A stretch of 9,233 nucleotides of DNA from Vulcanimicrobiota bacterium (GCA_030042755.1 JASHZC010000166.1:1-9233), one strand, 5' to 3'; shown: positions 1-7,360, counted from the first letter of the stretch. Notes: generated by a model not told the origin, from the letters alone. Numbers and translations are program-made.

Positions 1-224
1 TCATACGCGTGCGCGCTCAGTTGCTCCGCGAGTATCCGCTCGTCGCCGCCGTCGTCGATCAAAACCTCGTCGAGATCCGGAACGCGTTCGAGTGTCGCGC
101 GATGACCGGGCAACGTCAGCGCGTCGACACGCGCGTAGCGCGTTCGCAGCGCGCGGGCTACGACCGACGCGACCAGCGAATCTCCGATTCCGCCCCCGGC
201 GCAATACAACAGCGCGCGCGTCAT
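1..224 (-). CDS. Glycosyltransferase family 9 (heptosyltransferase-type), N-terminal part
   Basis: Partial gene: the ATG is at 224 and the frame stays open for 74 codons to the window edge, so only the N-terminal part is present. The start reads MTRALLYCAGGGIGDSLVAS, and the GGGIGD segment (residues 10-15) is the glycine-rich N-terminal loop of family 9 (ADP-heptose:LPS heptosyltransferase) GT-B enzymes. It is followed by the usual helix, a strand (VDALTLPG) and a PDLDEVLIDD segment typical of this family. Such enzymes move heptose from ADP-heptose to the LPS inner core at the cytoplasmic face of the inner membrane. The ATG overlaps the stop of the upstream glycosyltransferase by four bases (ATGA, 224-221), so translation is probably coupled. 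The position downstream of gmhA-hldA-hldC agrees with a heptose donor. Acceptor and exact sugar cannot be judged from the fragment. Confidence 0.75.
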   Translation of the reverse strand, partial: MTRALLYCAGGGIGDSLVASVVARALRTRYARVDALTLPGHRATLERVPDLDEVLIDDGGDERILAEQLSAHAY

Positions 225-1105
225 GCGTCGGCTGGCTCGTCGAGCGCGCGCGCGAGCTCGCGTGCGTACATGCCGTCCAGAAATTGGGCGCGAGCCAGCG
301 ACCGCACGAACTCCGGAGCGCGTTCGCTCGTAGCAACGCCGGCGTAGAGCGCCAACATCGAATCGGGCAAGAAATAACGTGCGCGTAGCAGATTCATCGG
401 ATGCGCACCGGTCGCCATGCGCACGCGCGCCGACGGCTGTTTGTCGAGGAACTTGCGCGCCATACGCGCTCGCTCCAGCACCTTGCGCGTTTCAACTTCC
501 AGCGTGTTGTCGGTTGGCGGTTTGATGTGCCAAAGATACGCATCCCACGAAAATTTCCAGGCGATGCCCGCATCGCGCAGCCGAACGCCGAGTTCCGTGT
601 CCTCCCAACCGTAGAGGCGAAAGACCTCGTCGAAGCCGCCGACGGCCTCGATCGCGTGTTTAGGAATGGATACGTTGCACGTGCAGAAGAACGCGCGCGA
701 ATAGTTGGCAAACGTCGGCTTTGGAAAAACGTCATACGACGGAACGTTGATGATTGGGCCGTTGACCACCAGGTTTGAGCTGGCGTGCGCGGCCTCGTGC
801 GCTGCGAGAAAACCGGATGGAAATTGAACGTCGTCGTCGGCGAAAAGAACCAAATATCCGTCGGCTGCAGCGATGCCGGCATTGCGGGCTTTGCCCCGAT
901 TGGGCTCCGGCTCGTACACGTATCGCACCGGATAGCGCCCCCGATCGCCTTGCCGCTGCGCTACCCCCTTGGTATCGTCGCTCGACCCGTTGTCGGCAAC
1001 GACGACTTCGAACGAGGGCGCGGCAATCTGATGCTCGAGCGACGCGAGCGCGCGTTCAAGGTACGATGCACGGTCCTTCGTGGCGATGACAACGGAAATG
1101 CGCAT
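221..1105 (-). CDS. Glycosyltransferase family 2
   Basis: A 294-residue GT-A glycosyltransferase starting at an ATG. The N-terminus MRISVVIATKDRASYLERAL is the classic family 2 opening, with the nucleotide-binding VVVADNGSSDDT at 34-45, the metal/donor-binding DDD at 90-92 (FADDDVQF), and a C-terminal GGFDE...GWEDTELGVRLR block (156-177) in which E168/D169 are in the place of the catalytic ED of the galactosyltransferase-like subgroup. No membrane helix is seen, so it is probably a cytoplasmic or peripheral enzyme. It starts 20 nt after the stop of the LpxB-like gene without a good Shine-Dalgarno sequence, and ends in a 4-nt ATGA overlap with the family 9 gene. The context suggests that it adds a sugar to LPS core or a related surface glycan; donor and acceptor are unknown. 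Confidence 0.88.
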   Translation of the reverse strand: MRISVVIATKDRASYLERALASLEHQIAAPSFEVVVADNGSSDDTKGVAQRQGDRGRYPVRYVYEPEPNRGKARNAGIAAADGYLVLFADDDVQFPSGFLAAHEAAHASSNLVVNGPIINVPSYDVFPKPTFANYSRAFFCTCNVSIPKHAIEAVGGFDEVFRLYGWEDTELGVRLRDAGIAWKFSWDAYLWHIKPPTDNTLEVETRKVLERARMARKFLDKQPSARVRMATGAHPMNLLRARYFLPDSMLALYAGVATSERAPEFVRSLARAQFLDGMYARELARALDEPADA

Positions 1106-1125
1106 GTAATCGGTAGTAGCTTCGC

Positions 1126-2343
1126 TTACGAACCTGCGAGCTGGATGAGCGATTCGGCCATGCGGTCGGCAGCCCCCACATGATCCGCGTACAGGGCGCC
1201 GAGGCGCTCCCGGCTACGTTCGAGCCAGGCGGTGTCGTCGAGCCGCTCCAACGCTACGCGGGCGACCCGGCCAGGAGTTACCGTCCCGTGCAGCTCGCAA
1301 ATCAGTGATTCGCCGGCGTCCATGTTGGGTTGCGTGTGGAACTCGAACCGGCGCGAGACGCCCACGGCGGCAGCGCGCTTGAGCGGAACGCCGACGAGTG
1401 GAATGCGATCCAAGTAGGTGAGCGGGCCATTGAACGTGATCAATTCCGGTGCGTTCAGCGGCGTGATCGTGATCATCGGAACGCCGAGTGCCGCGAGCTC
1501 GATGCATTTCGTTCCCGGAATCGTCACGACGAGCTTCGCGCGCATAGCAGCCGAGAGCGCGTTGCGAAGGATCGGAAAGCGAATCGATCCGTCGCTCGAA
1601 GCCGCATACGCGCGGCTGCCTTCTTCGATGACCTGACCGCGCTGCGCCCATACCCGCGGATGCCCGCCGCGCTCGATCGCGGTACGAACGTCTTCCAATG
1701 GCGTGAACGGCGAAAGTCCGAACGCCAACCTCACGTCCGGGCGCTCGCGCGCGATGCGGAGCGCCATCGTAAAGTAAAACGGAATCAGGTTGTCGACTTC
1801 ATATCCGCGCGAACCCGGCATGATGAGGATCCCACCGGCCGGCGCTCCCTCTTCGAGCGGTTGCTGCGCTTCGATCAACGCGCCGTCGATTGCCAAATTG
1901 CCGACGGTAACGATCCGGTCGGCCGGCGTCTGCCACGACGTCAGCTGATCGGCGTTCTTCTTGTCGACGGCAAAAAAGCGCGCGAACCGTTCTCGATATG
2001 CGCGCTTCGAAAACTTGTACGTCGAAGCTACCCCGCGAAGCCGCGCGTGCAGGCGCAGCGCGTGCATGAGATCGCCGCCGAGATATTGGACGACGTCTAC
2101 GCGGTCGGGCAAACCCTGCGCATCTCGCCCCAACGCAACGCGGACGTACGCTTTCGTATCGTACACGTGCGCGCTAGGGAAAAGACGCCTTGCAAGTTCG
2201 GGCTCATATCCGGTCGCATAGTCGTCGGGCACGCAGAACAGATGAACGTCGAGCGACGGATCCCTCTCGTACAGGCGGCGTACGAGCGGACGGAACCAGC
2301 CGGCGACCTCTCCCGGACCGTTTGCGGTAAACGCGATCCTCAT
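1126..2343 (-). CDS. LpxB-like (lipid-A-disaccharide synthase-related) glycosyltransferase
   Basis: A 405-residue protein related to LpxB, the GT-B enzyme that joins UDP-2,3-diacylglucosamine to lipid X to give the lipid A disaccharide. Matching blocks seen are: an N-terminal loop NGPGEVAGW (8-16) in the place of the LpxB GEASGD loop; VGNLAIDG (147-154), like VGHPLVD; IMPGSRGYEV (174-183), like the LPGSR block; IPGTKCIELAALGVPM (275-290), like the SGTATLEA..GVPM donor-site block; and QPNMDAGESLICELHG (338-353), like LPNILAG...PEL. The Asp that ends the LpxB N-terminal loop is Trp here, and the region around 300-335 is unlike the standard enzyme, so the substrate may differ. Length is slightly above the usual roughly 380. 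It lies 9 nt after hldC in the heptose operon. Family membership is fairly clear; true LpxB activity is not. Confidence 0.7.
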   Translation of the reverse strand: MRIAFTANGPGEVAGWFRPLVRRLYERDPSLDVHLFCVPDDYATGYEPELARRLFPSAHVYDTKAYVRVALGRDAQGLPDRVDVVQYLGGDLMHALRLHARLRGVASTYKFSKRAYRERFARFFAVDKKNADQLTSWQTPADRIVTVGNLAIDGALIEAQQPLEEGAPAGGILIMPGSRGYEVDNLIPFYFTMALRIARERPDVRLAFGLSPFTPLEDVRTAIERGGHPRVWAQRGQVIEEGSRAYAASSDGSIRFPILRNALSAAMRAKLVVTIPGTKCIELAALGVPMITITPLNAPELITFNGPLTYLDRIPLVGVPLKRAAAVGVSRRFEFHTQPNMDAGESLICELHGTVTPGRVARVALERLDDTAWLERSRERLGALYADHVGAADRMAESLIQLAGS

Positions 2344-2352
2344 GAGCCTGCG

Positions 2353-2850
2353 CTACGAACCGTATCGCGCGACGATCTCGTCGATGATGTCGGTCGTGGA
2401 GCGGCCCGCCGCGTGCGGAGCCAACCGCACTTCCCCTCCGTGAGCGATCACGACCGCCCGCTCGGGAAGCTCTTCCTCGCGGTATTGCGCGCTTTTGACG
2501 TGCACGTCCGGACGAATACGTTCGATCAAACGCTCGGGCGTGCGCTCTCCGAATCCAACAACCACGTCGACGCTGCGCAGCGCGCGAAGCAGCACGGCGC
2601 GTTCGTCGAACGGAACGATCGGCCGCCGTTCGCCTTTGAGCTCGCGGACGGAATCGTCGGTGTTCAGCCCTACGACGAGCGCGTCGCCCTGCGCGCGCGC
2701 CCAGGCAAGATACGAAACGTGTCCGGCGTGCAGCACGTCGAACACGCCATTGGTAAACACCACGCGCCGGCCGCGCGCCCGCTGTTCGCTGCGCCACGCT
2801 TCGGCCGCGTCGATGCTTAAAAGTTCTCCGAAAAACTCAGGTGCGTGCAT
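2353..2850 (-). CDS. hldC: D-glycero-beta-D-manno-heptose 1-phosphate adenylyltransferase (RfaE2 type)
   Basis: A 165-residue nucleotidyltransferase corresponding to the C-terminal half of the bifunctional HldE (RfaE). It transfers AMP from ATP to heptose 1-phosphate, giving ADP-D,D-heptose. The cytidylyltransferase-fold signature is clear: FTNGVFDVLHAGHVSYL (32-48) with the HxGH-type motif HAGH at 41-44, then GLNTDDSVRELKG (61-73) and the late GRSTTDIIDEI (149-159). The usual KGGDY segment near the active site reads KSAQY (119-123), a visible divergence. The ATG at 2850 lies inside the end of the kinase gene (14-nt overlap), so the two HldE activities are separate but adjacent polypeptides. 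The stop is TAG, 9 nt before the LpxB-like gene. Confidence 0.88.
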   Translation of the reverse strand: MHAPEFFGELLSIDAAEAWRSEQRARGRRVVFTNGVFDVLHAGHVSYLAWARAQGDALVVGLNTDDSVRELKGERRPIVPFDERAVLLRALRSVDVVVGFGERTPERLIERIRPDVHVKSAQYREEELPERAVVIAHGGEVRLAPHAAGRSTTDIIDEIVARYGS

Positions 2851-3820
2851 GATCGATCAGCGCCAAAATTTCGTCGCCGCTCGCCGTTGCGGTTCCAAGC
2901 TTTTCAACTACGGCACCGGCCGCAAAGTTCGCGAGCTGCATCGCGCGTTCGATCGACGCGCCGGCTGCTAACGCAAGCGAGAGCACCGCGATGACCGTGT
3001 CACCCGCACCCGAGACGTCGAACACTTTGCGCGCAACCGATGGAATTTCGAACCGTTCGCCGGCCGAACCGAACAGCGACATCCCGTGCTCGCCGCGCGT
3101 GATCACCACGTACCGGCAGAGCAGCCGCGCCAAGAGTCGCGCACCCGCGCGCTCGAGCGAGGAATCGTCGACAATGGCAATACCGGTAGCCGTTGCCGCT
3201 TCCTGAACGTTCGGCGCTACGCACGTGACGCCCGTATACAGGTCGACGTTTTGCGGCTTGGGATCGGCGAGCACGAGCGGACAGCTGCGCGCGGCTTCTA
3301 CGATTTCCGCGCAGAGCAGCCCCTTCGCGTAATCGCTCAGAATCACCGCATCGCACGACGGTGCGCGCTCGCGTACGTGCGCAGCGATGCGATCGCGGTC
3401 CGCGGCGCGCAACGGCGCCGGATCTTCCCAGTCCGCACGAACGACCTGCTGGTTGTGCGCGACGATGCGTGTCTTACGCGTTGTTGGGCGGTCACCGACG
3501 GTCATGACGCCGATGTCGTCGACCGACTCCTCTCGCAACATCCGCCGAACGTCGTCGGCAAACGCATCCTTGCCGACCGTTCCGACGAACTCCACGCGAG
3601 CACCGAGCGAAACCAGGTTGTTCGCGACGTTTCCGGCTCCACCCAGCGTAAACGAGTGATCGGTAACGGCGACCACCGGAACCGGGGCCTCGGGCGAGAT
3701 CCGCGTGACCGCACCCCAGATCCATTCGTCGATCATCAGATCGCCGACGACCATGATTTGACGTCCGCGCATGCGATCGACGAGCGCGCGCGCGTCGTCC
3801 GACAGGAGCGTTGCACTCAC
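2837..3820 (-). CDS. hldA: D-glycero-beta-D-manno-heptose-7-phosphate kinase (RfaE1 type)
   Basis: A 327-residue PfkB/ribokinase-family enzyme that phosphorylates D-glycero-D-manno-heptose 7-phosphate at C1. Visible blocks are VVGDLMIDEWIWG (24-36), the glycine-rich LGGAGNVANNL (59-69), KTRIVAHNQQVVR (116-128), ILSDYAKGLL (160-169), ADPKPQN (185-191), VVITRGEHG (238-246) and the PfkB signature DVSGAGDT (268-275) with D274 as expected catalytic base. The open frame runs further upstream, but that part is Arg-rich shadow of gmhA. I chose the GTG at 3820 because it overlaps the gmhA stop as GTGA, has GAGGA 9 nt upstream (3834-3830), and gives the normal kinase-domain length. An ATG 16 codons further in is a less likely start. 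It overlaps hldC by 14 nt. Confidence 0.9.
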   Translation of the reverse strand: MSATLLSDDARALVDRMRGRQIMVVGDLMIDEWIWGAVTRISPEAPVPVVAVTDHSFTLGGAGNVANNLVSLGARVEFVGTVGKDAFADDVRRMLREESVDDIGVMTVGDRPTTRKTRIVAHNQQVVRADWEDPAPLRAADRDRIAAHVRERAPSCDAVILSDYAKGLLCAEIVEAARSCPLVLADPKPQNVDLYTGVTCVAPNVQEAATATGIAIVDDSSLERAGARLLARLLCRYVVITRGEHGMSLFGSAGERFEIPSVARKVFDVSGAGDTVIAVLSLALAAGASIERAMQLANFAAGAVVEKLGTATASGDEILALIDHART

Positions 3821-4425
3821 GCGATGTGATCCTCGAAAATCAAGCGCTGTTCGACCAGATCGCAAATGATGTGCGCCATCACTTGATGCACTTCTTGCAC
3901 GATCGCGGCGTAGCCGTCCGGTCCCATGAGCGCGAGATCGCTGAATTGCATGACCGCTCCGCCGCCGTTTCCGGTAAACGCAACGGTTGTCGCGCCCTTC
4001 TTTTTCGCAGCCTCGAGCGCGAGCACGATGTTGCGCGACGTTCCACTGGTCGTCATGCCGATGAGCACGTCGCCCGGTTGAACGAACGCCTCGACCTGCC
4101 GTGCGAACACGTAATCGTATCCGTAATCGTTGCCGACGCAGGTAAGCGTCGATGTGTTCACCGACAGCGCTTCGCTGTTCAATCCCGGTCGCTCGCGCAA
4201 ATATCGACCCGAGAGCTCCGCCGCCATGTGCTGCGCCTCGGCGGCACTGCCGCCGTTTCCGCACCAGTAAACGCGTTTGCCGGCGCGCAACGCTGCCACG
4301 ATCGCATCGACGATTGCGCCGACTTCCCGCTTGTAGTGCGGTGCGTCGAGCAAGCCGGTACGATCTGCGAGCAACGCATCGAACGAACGCCGTGCCTTAT
4401 AATCAACCGTCACGGAGCGATCCAA
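3817..4425 (-). CDS. gmhA: Sedoheptulose 7-phosphate isomerase (phosphoheptose isomerase)
   Basis: First enzyme of ADP-heptose synthesis: it converts sedoheptulose 7-phosphate to D-glycero-D-manno-heptose 7-phosphate. The SIS domain shows CGNGGSAAEAQHMAAELSGR (55-74), TCVGNDYGYDYVFARQ (95-110), the phosphate-binding TTSGTSRN (125-132) and QEVHQVMAHIICDLVE (177-192). Residues H66, E70, Q177 and H185 line up with the zinc ligands H61, E65, Q172 and H180 of the E. coli enzyme, so the active site looks intact. The start is uncertain: TTG at 4425 has an AGGTGA 9 nt upstream (4440-4435) and gives 202 residues with a 16-nt overlap into accB; GTG at 4413 gives 198 residues and a 4-nt GTGA overlap with the accB stop, the same junction type as gmhA/hldA. 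Length fits the family (about 190-200) either way. Confidence 0.93.
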   Translation of the reverse strand: MDRSVTVDYKARRSFDALLADRTGLLDAPHYKREVGAIVDAIVAALRAGKRVYWCGNGGSAAEAQHMAAELSGRYLRERPGLNSEALSVNTSTLTCVGNDYGYDYVFARQVEAFVQPGDVLIGMTTSGTSRNIVLALEAAKKKGATTVAFTGNGGGAVMQFSDLALMGPDGYAAIVQEVHQVMAHIICDLVEQRLIFEDHIA

Positions 4426-4862
4426 AACAGCTCGTCACCTTGCGAAACCAGATCGCTGTTTTCGGGCACGATCCGAACGATCGTTCCGGAAAATTCGCTT
4501 TGGATTTCGTTGAAGAGCTTCATCGCTTCGACGATGCATAGGACGTCGCCGACCTCAACGCGATCGCCGACGGTTACGAATGGTTCGGAATCGGGGGAAG
4601 AGGAGCGATAGAACACGCCCGTCAGCGGTGCGGTCACGCGCTTATAGTTTGCGGGGGTGGCTGGAGCGCCGCTCGACCCATCGGAAACCGCGGCCGATGC
4701 AACGCCGGCGGCTGCCGGCGGCACGACAAACTGCGCGCCGGCTTCGCGCCGCACCAACTCGTAGACGGCGTCGCCGACCTTCACCTTGATCCGGTCGAGA
4801 TCGTGCTCGTGCATGATGTCGAGCAGCGAACGGATCGTAGCGGACTCGTCTTCTTGTGCCAT
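4410..4862 (-). CDS. accB: Biotin carboxyl carrier protein of acetyl-CoA carboxylase
   Basis: A 150-residue BCCP, which carries carboxybiotin between biotin carboxylase and carboxyltransferase in the first step of fatty acid synthesis. The order is typical: an N-terminal helical segment (IRSLLDIMHEHDLDRIKVKV, 10-29), a flexible Ala/Pro/Ser linker (about 48-71), then the biotinyl domain with the biotinylation motif EAMKLFNEI at 112-120 (K115 is the acceptor lysine) and the closing QGDELFWI. The ATG shares its A with the hisS stop (TAATG, 1-nt overlap), and an AAAAGG 7 nt upstream can serve as ribosome site. The gene usually lies beside accC; here its neighbours are hisS and gmhA, and no carboxylase gene is in the window. 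It supplies fatty acid synthesis, which loosely fits a membrane-glycolipid operon. Confidence 0.95.
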   Translation of the reverse strand: MAQEDESATIRSLLDIMHEHDLDRIKVKVGDAVYELVRREAGAQFVVPPAAAGVASAAVSDGSSGAPATPANYKRVTAPLTGVFYRSSSPDSEPFVTVGDRVEVGDVLCIVEAMKLFNEIQSEFSGTIVRIVPENSDLVSQGDELFWIAP

Positions 4863-6136
4863 TATCCGGCCTTTTCGCCGAGAGCTGCGGCAACGTCTGC
4901 CGCCCGGCCGAGCGCGAGCCGCCGGTCGGTCCGATCGTGCAGATCGCGCAGCACGAGTTCGCCGGAAGCTAGTTCGTCACTCCCGAGAATCAGCGCGAAG
5001 CGCGCGTTGTTCCGATCCGCAATCTTTAGGTGTGCGAGCAGCTTACGGTCGTCGTAATCCATGAATACCGGCTGCGCGATCGTTCTCCGCAGCTCGTCTG
5101 CCAGCGGAACCAATATCGCGCGAGCCTGCGCTCCAAGCGCAATCGCTTGAATGCCGGTTCGCGCGGGCACGCTATCCCGGCCCGAGGCGTCGAGCATCAT
5201 CAGAAAGCGCTCGAGGCCGAGCGCAAACCCGACCGCCGGAACGTCGGGTCCGCCAAGCGAGCGCACCAGATCGTCGTATCGCCCGCCACCGCACACGGTC
5301 GATTGCGCGCCCAGTACGCTCGACGTTATCTCGAACACAGTGCGCGTGTAATAGTCGAGTCCGCGCACGATTTGCGCATCGACGACGTACGGAATCGACG
5401 CTGCGTCGAGGTATCCGCGCAACGCGGCGAAGTGTTCGCGGCACGCGTCGCACAGCACCGACTCGAATGTCGGTGCGCTTTGCACGAACGGGCGATCGCG
5501 TTCGTCTTTGCTATCGAGCACGCGCAGCGGATTTCGCTCGAGCCGCCGCTGCGAGTCGGGTGAAAGTTCGTTCGCGTGCGGGCGAAAGTGCGCGAGCAAT
5601 GCCTCGCGATAGCGTGGACGGCACTCATCGTCACCGATCGAATTGATCCGCAACCGTGCATCCGTGATACCGTAGCCTCGTGCCAGTTCCCAGGCGAGCG
5701 AGATCACTTCGAAATCGGCCTCCGGCCCGGCATAGCCCGTGCACTCGACACCGAACTGGTGCGCCTGGCGGTAGCGACCTTTCTGCGGTCTCTCGTAGCG
5801 GAAGATCGGTCCGATGTAATAGAGTCGCTGCGGACCCTGTGCGAACAAATTGTGCTCGATTGCGGCGCGCATCACGGGTGCCGTCCACTCCGGCCGCAGC
5901 GTCATGCTGCGGTCGCCCTTGTCGGTGAACGTATACATCTCTTTCTCGACGATGTCGGTCGTCTCACCAACGCTGCGCACGAAGAGTTCCGTTGCCTCGA
6001 ACATAGGCGTGCGGATCTCGCTATAGCCAAAACGAGACGCCAGCGCGTGAATACGCGATTCGAGTTCGAACCAGGCGCGCGAGGAAGGGGGAAGGATATC
6101 CTGTGTGCCGCGAGGTGCGGTAATGTTCGACGGCAT
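4862..6136 (-). CDS. hisS: Histidyl-tRNA synthetase
   Basis: A 424-residue class II aminoacyl-tRNA synthetase that charges tRNA-His, of normal length. It opens with PRGTQDILPP (8-17). Motif 2 is FRYERPQKGRYRQAHQFGVE (112-131) with the ATP-binding R113; the HisRS-specific RGLDYYTRTVFE is at 258-269, GGGRYDDL at 283-290, and motif 3 is GFALGLERFLMML (303-315). The C-terminal anticodon-binding domain follows (about 328-420). It is the first gene of the minus-strand run, facing a divergent gene across 80 bp, and ends in a 1-nt TAATG overlap with accB. No strong ribosome site is seen (AGG only a few bases before the ATG). No T-box or attenuator-like leader is obvious in the short upstream region. 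Confidence 0.97.
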   Translation of the reverse strand: MPSNITAPRGTQDILPPSSRAWFELESRIHALASRFGYSEIRTPMFEATELFVRSVGETTDIVEKEMYTFTDKGDRSMTLRPEWTAPVMRAAIEHNLFAQGPQRLYYIGPIFRYERPQKGRYRQAHQFGVECTGYAGPEADFEVISLAWELARGYGITDARLRINSIGDDECRPRYREALLAHFRPHANELSPDSQRRLERNPLRVLDSKDERDRPFVQSAPTFESVLCDACREHFAALRGYLDAASIPYVVDAQIVRGLDYYTRTVFEITSSVLGAQSTVCGGGRYDDLVRSLGGPDVPAVGFALGLERFLMMLDASGRDSVPARTGIQAIALGAQARAILVPLADELRRTIAQPVFMDYDDRKLLAHLKIADRNNARFALILGSDELASGELVLRDLHDRTDRRLALGRAADVAAALGEKAG

Positions 6137-6216
6137 GGCCTAGTCCGGTTCTGATTGCGGCAACGGCGGGCCTCTAGGGTCTAGATACGGACCGCTGCCG
6201 GCGTGAACGTGCGTCT
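6137..6216. promoter_or_regulatory. Divergent intergenic region, presumed promoters for hisS operon and permease gene
   Basis: These 80 bp separate the two divergent start codons, so they should hold the promoter of the eight-gene minus-strand run and that of the rightward gene, unless either lies in coding sequence. The centre (about 6172-6191) is AT-richer, with two TCTAG copies and TAGATA; GGTC...GACC (6178-6193) is a short imperfect inverted repeat. No convincing paired -35/-10 elements could be recognised on either strand, so the promoter call rests on gene layout. Confidence 0.35.
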
Positions 6217-7344
6217 ATGCGACCGTGGATCGCCGTAGCGCTCGCACTCGCACTGGCCACGATCGCGCCGGGCTTCGTGCGTACTCTCCTCGCGTGCTTC
6301 GCGAGCATCGTGTTCGAAAGCGCCCCCTATCTCGCGGCTAGCGCGCTGCTCGCGCCGGCAGCCGGCCGTTACGCACGATGGATTTCGGCGTACGTCGGCT
6401 GCGGCTGCGGACGCGGTCCGTCTGCGCGCTCCATTCCGGCTGCGATCGCAACGGCGGCGCTCTTCGGCGCACCCATTGCGTGCGCGCGGCTTTGCGCGGC
6501 CGCCGTGTTTTCGCGATGGGTGCCTCGGGATGCGCACGCAGAACACGCGCCGGATCTTCTCGGCGAATTGCGCGCTTTGGCGCCGGCGGCGATCGTGGCC
6601 GCAACCGTTGCGGCGCTCGCGCACTCGCTTCGACTCGACCGCCTATCGCCTGCACTCGAATTCGTCGCCGGTGTCGCGCTCGGCGCGCTCGCGTCTCCGT
6701 GTGCGCTGGGTGGCGTTGCTCTCGCGGCATCGTTGCGTGCGACTGCACCGGTCGCTGCGCTCGGCGTTCTCTGTACTGCCGGCGTCATCGACGTGTACGC
6801 GTTGCGGCGCTGCGACGCGCACGAGAGCGCGAGCGATCCTTGGGCATATGGCGCGCTTGCGATGGCCTGCGCTATCGTTACAGCTCGCGGCGGTGCGTCG
6901 CTCGTACATCCGCGCATCGCGCCGGCGCTTGCGCTCGTCGCATGCTATTGCATCGTCTCGGCATGGCGCACGCGCGATCGCTCGTCGCTCGCGGCACGCG
7001 TGTTTACGGGCGTGGTTCTTGCGGCGATCGTGATCGGCGCGCCCCCACCGATGTACCATGCAACCGAAACGACCCTCGCCGGGGCCTTTGCAGGCGAGCG
7101 CGTCGACTTCACCGGCGTCGCCGTGCACGAGCGGGGACGCTCGGCGCTGGTGCGCTACGCGATCACATGCTGCCGCGCAGACGCCGCACCGATCGTGCTC
7201 GCGATCGATCGCAACACCGCGCGCATTCAAGGAACCTGGATGCACGCGATCGGCGTATTCGAAGACGACGGGCGATCGCTGCGCTTACACGTTGCGCGGC
7301 TCATCCCAGTCGCTCCGCCGAGCGATCCGTTCGTGTATCGCTGA
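6217..7344 (+). CDS. Putative permease (DUF318/YraQ-like) fused to YcgQ/TIGR03943 C-terminal domain
   Basis: A 375-residue membrane protein with two parts. Residues 1 to about 275 hold some eight or nine hydrophobic segments (near 4-20, 23-48, 72-98, 120-137, 147-171, 176-195, 210-224, 234-250, 261-277). They contain two repeats resembling the DUF318 (YraQ/YcgR-type) permeases: ESAPYLAASALL then GCGCG...SARSIP...APIACA (61-90), and later ASPCALGGVALAASLRATAP (159-178). Residues about 285-373 resemble the soluble C-terminal domain of YcgQ (DUF1980), normally a separate protein encoded beside the permease: VDFTGVAV, VRYAITCCRADAAPIVL (312-328, with the CC pair at 318-319), GTWMHAIGVF and the final DPFVY. 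Substrate and direction are unknown; the CxC and CC pairs hint at metal or thiol chemistry. The ATG has no clear ribosome site. Confidence 0.65.
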   Translation: MRPWIAVALALALATIAPGFVRTLLACFASIVFESAPYLAASALLAPAAGRYARWISAYVGCGCGRGPSARSIPAAIATAALFGAPIACARLCAAAVFSRWVPRDAHAEHAPDLLGELRALAPAAIVAATVAALAHSLRLDRLSPALEFVAGVALGALASPCALGGVALAASLRATAPVAALGVLCTAGVIDVYALRRCDAHESASDPWAYGALAMACAIVTARGGASLVHPRIAPALALVACYCIVSAWRTRDRSSLAARVFTGVVLAAIVIGAPPPMYHATETTLAGAFAGERVDFTGVAVHERGRSALVRYAITCCRADAAPIVLAIDRNTARIQGTWMHAIGVFEDDGRSLRLHVARLIPVAPPSDPFVYR

Positions 7345-7360
7345 CGCTATCTCGAAGCGT

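Noticed and set aside
236..262. CG-alternating stretch (GCGCGCGCGAGCTCGCG)
   Set aside because: It lies in the coding end of the family 2 glycosyltransferase and is explained by Ala/Arg codons.
1..336. 111-residue minus-strand open frame at the left edge
   Set aside because: Composition is Arg/Ser-rich shadow; the neighbouring frame from 224 carries the family 9 glycosyltransferase signature and an ATGA junction.
1330..2820. 496-residue plus-strand open frame antisense to the LpxB-like gene and hldC
   Set aside because: Arg-rich, without recognisable motifs, and opposite two genes with clear family signatures; a by-product of GC-rich codon use.
3821..4264. N-terminal extension of the kinase frame back to 4264
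   Set aside because: The extension is Arg/Gly-rich shadow of gmhA; the GTG at 3820 with ribosome site and GTGA overlap is the better start.
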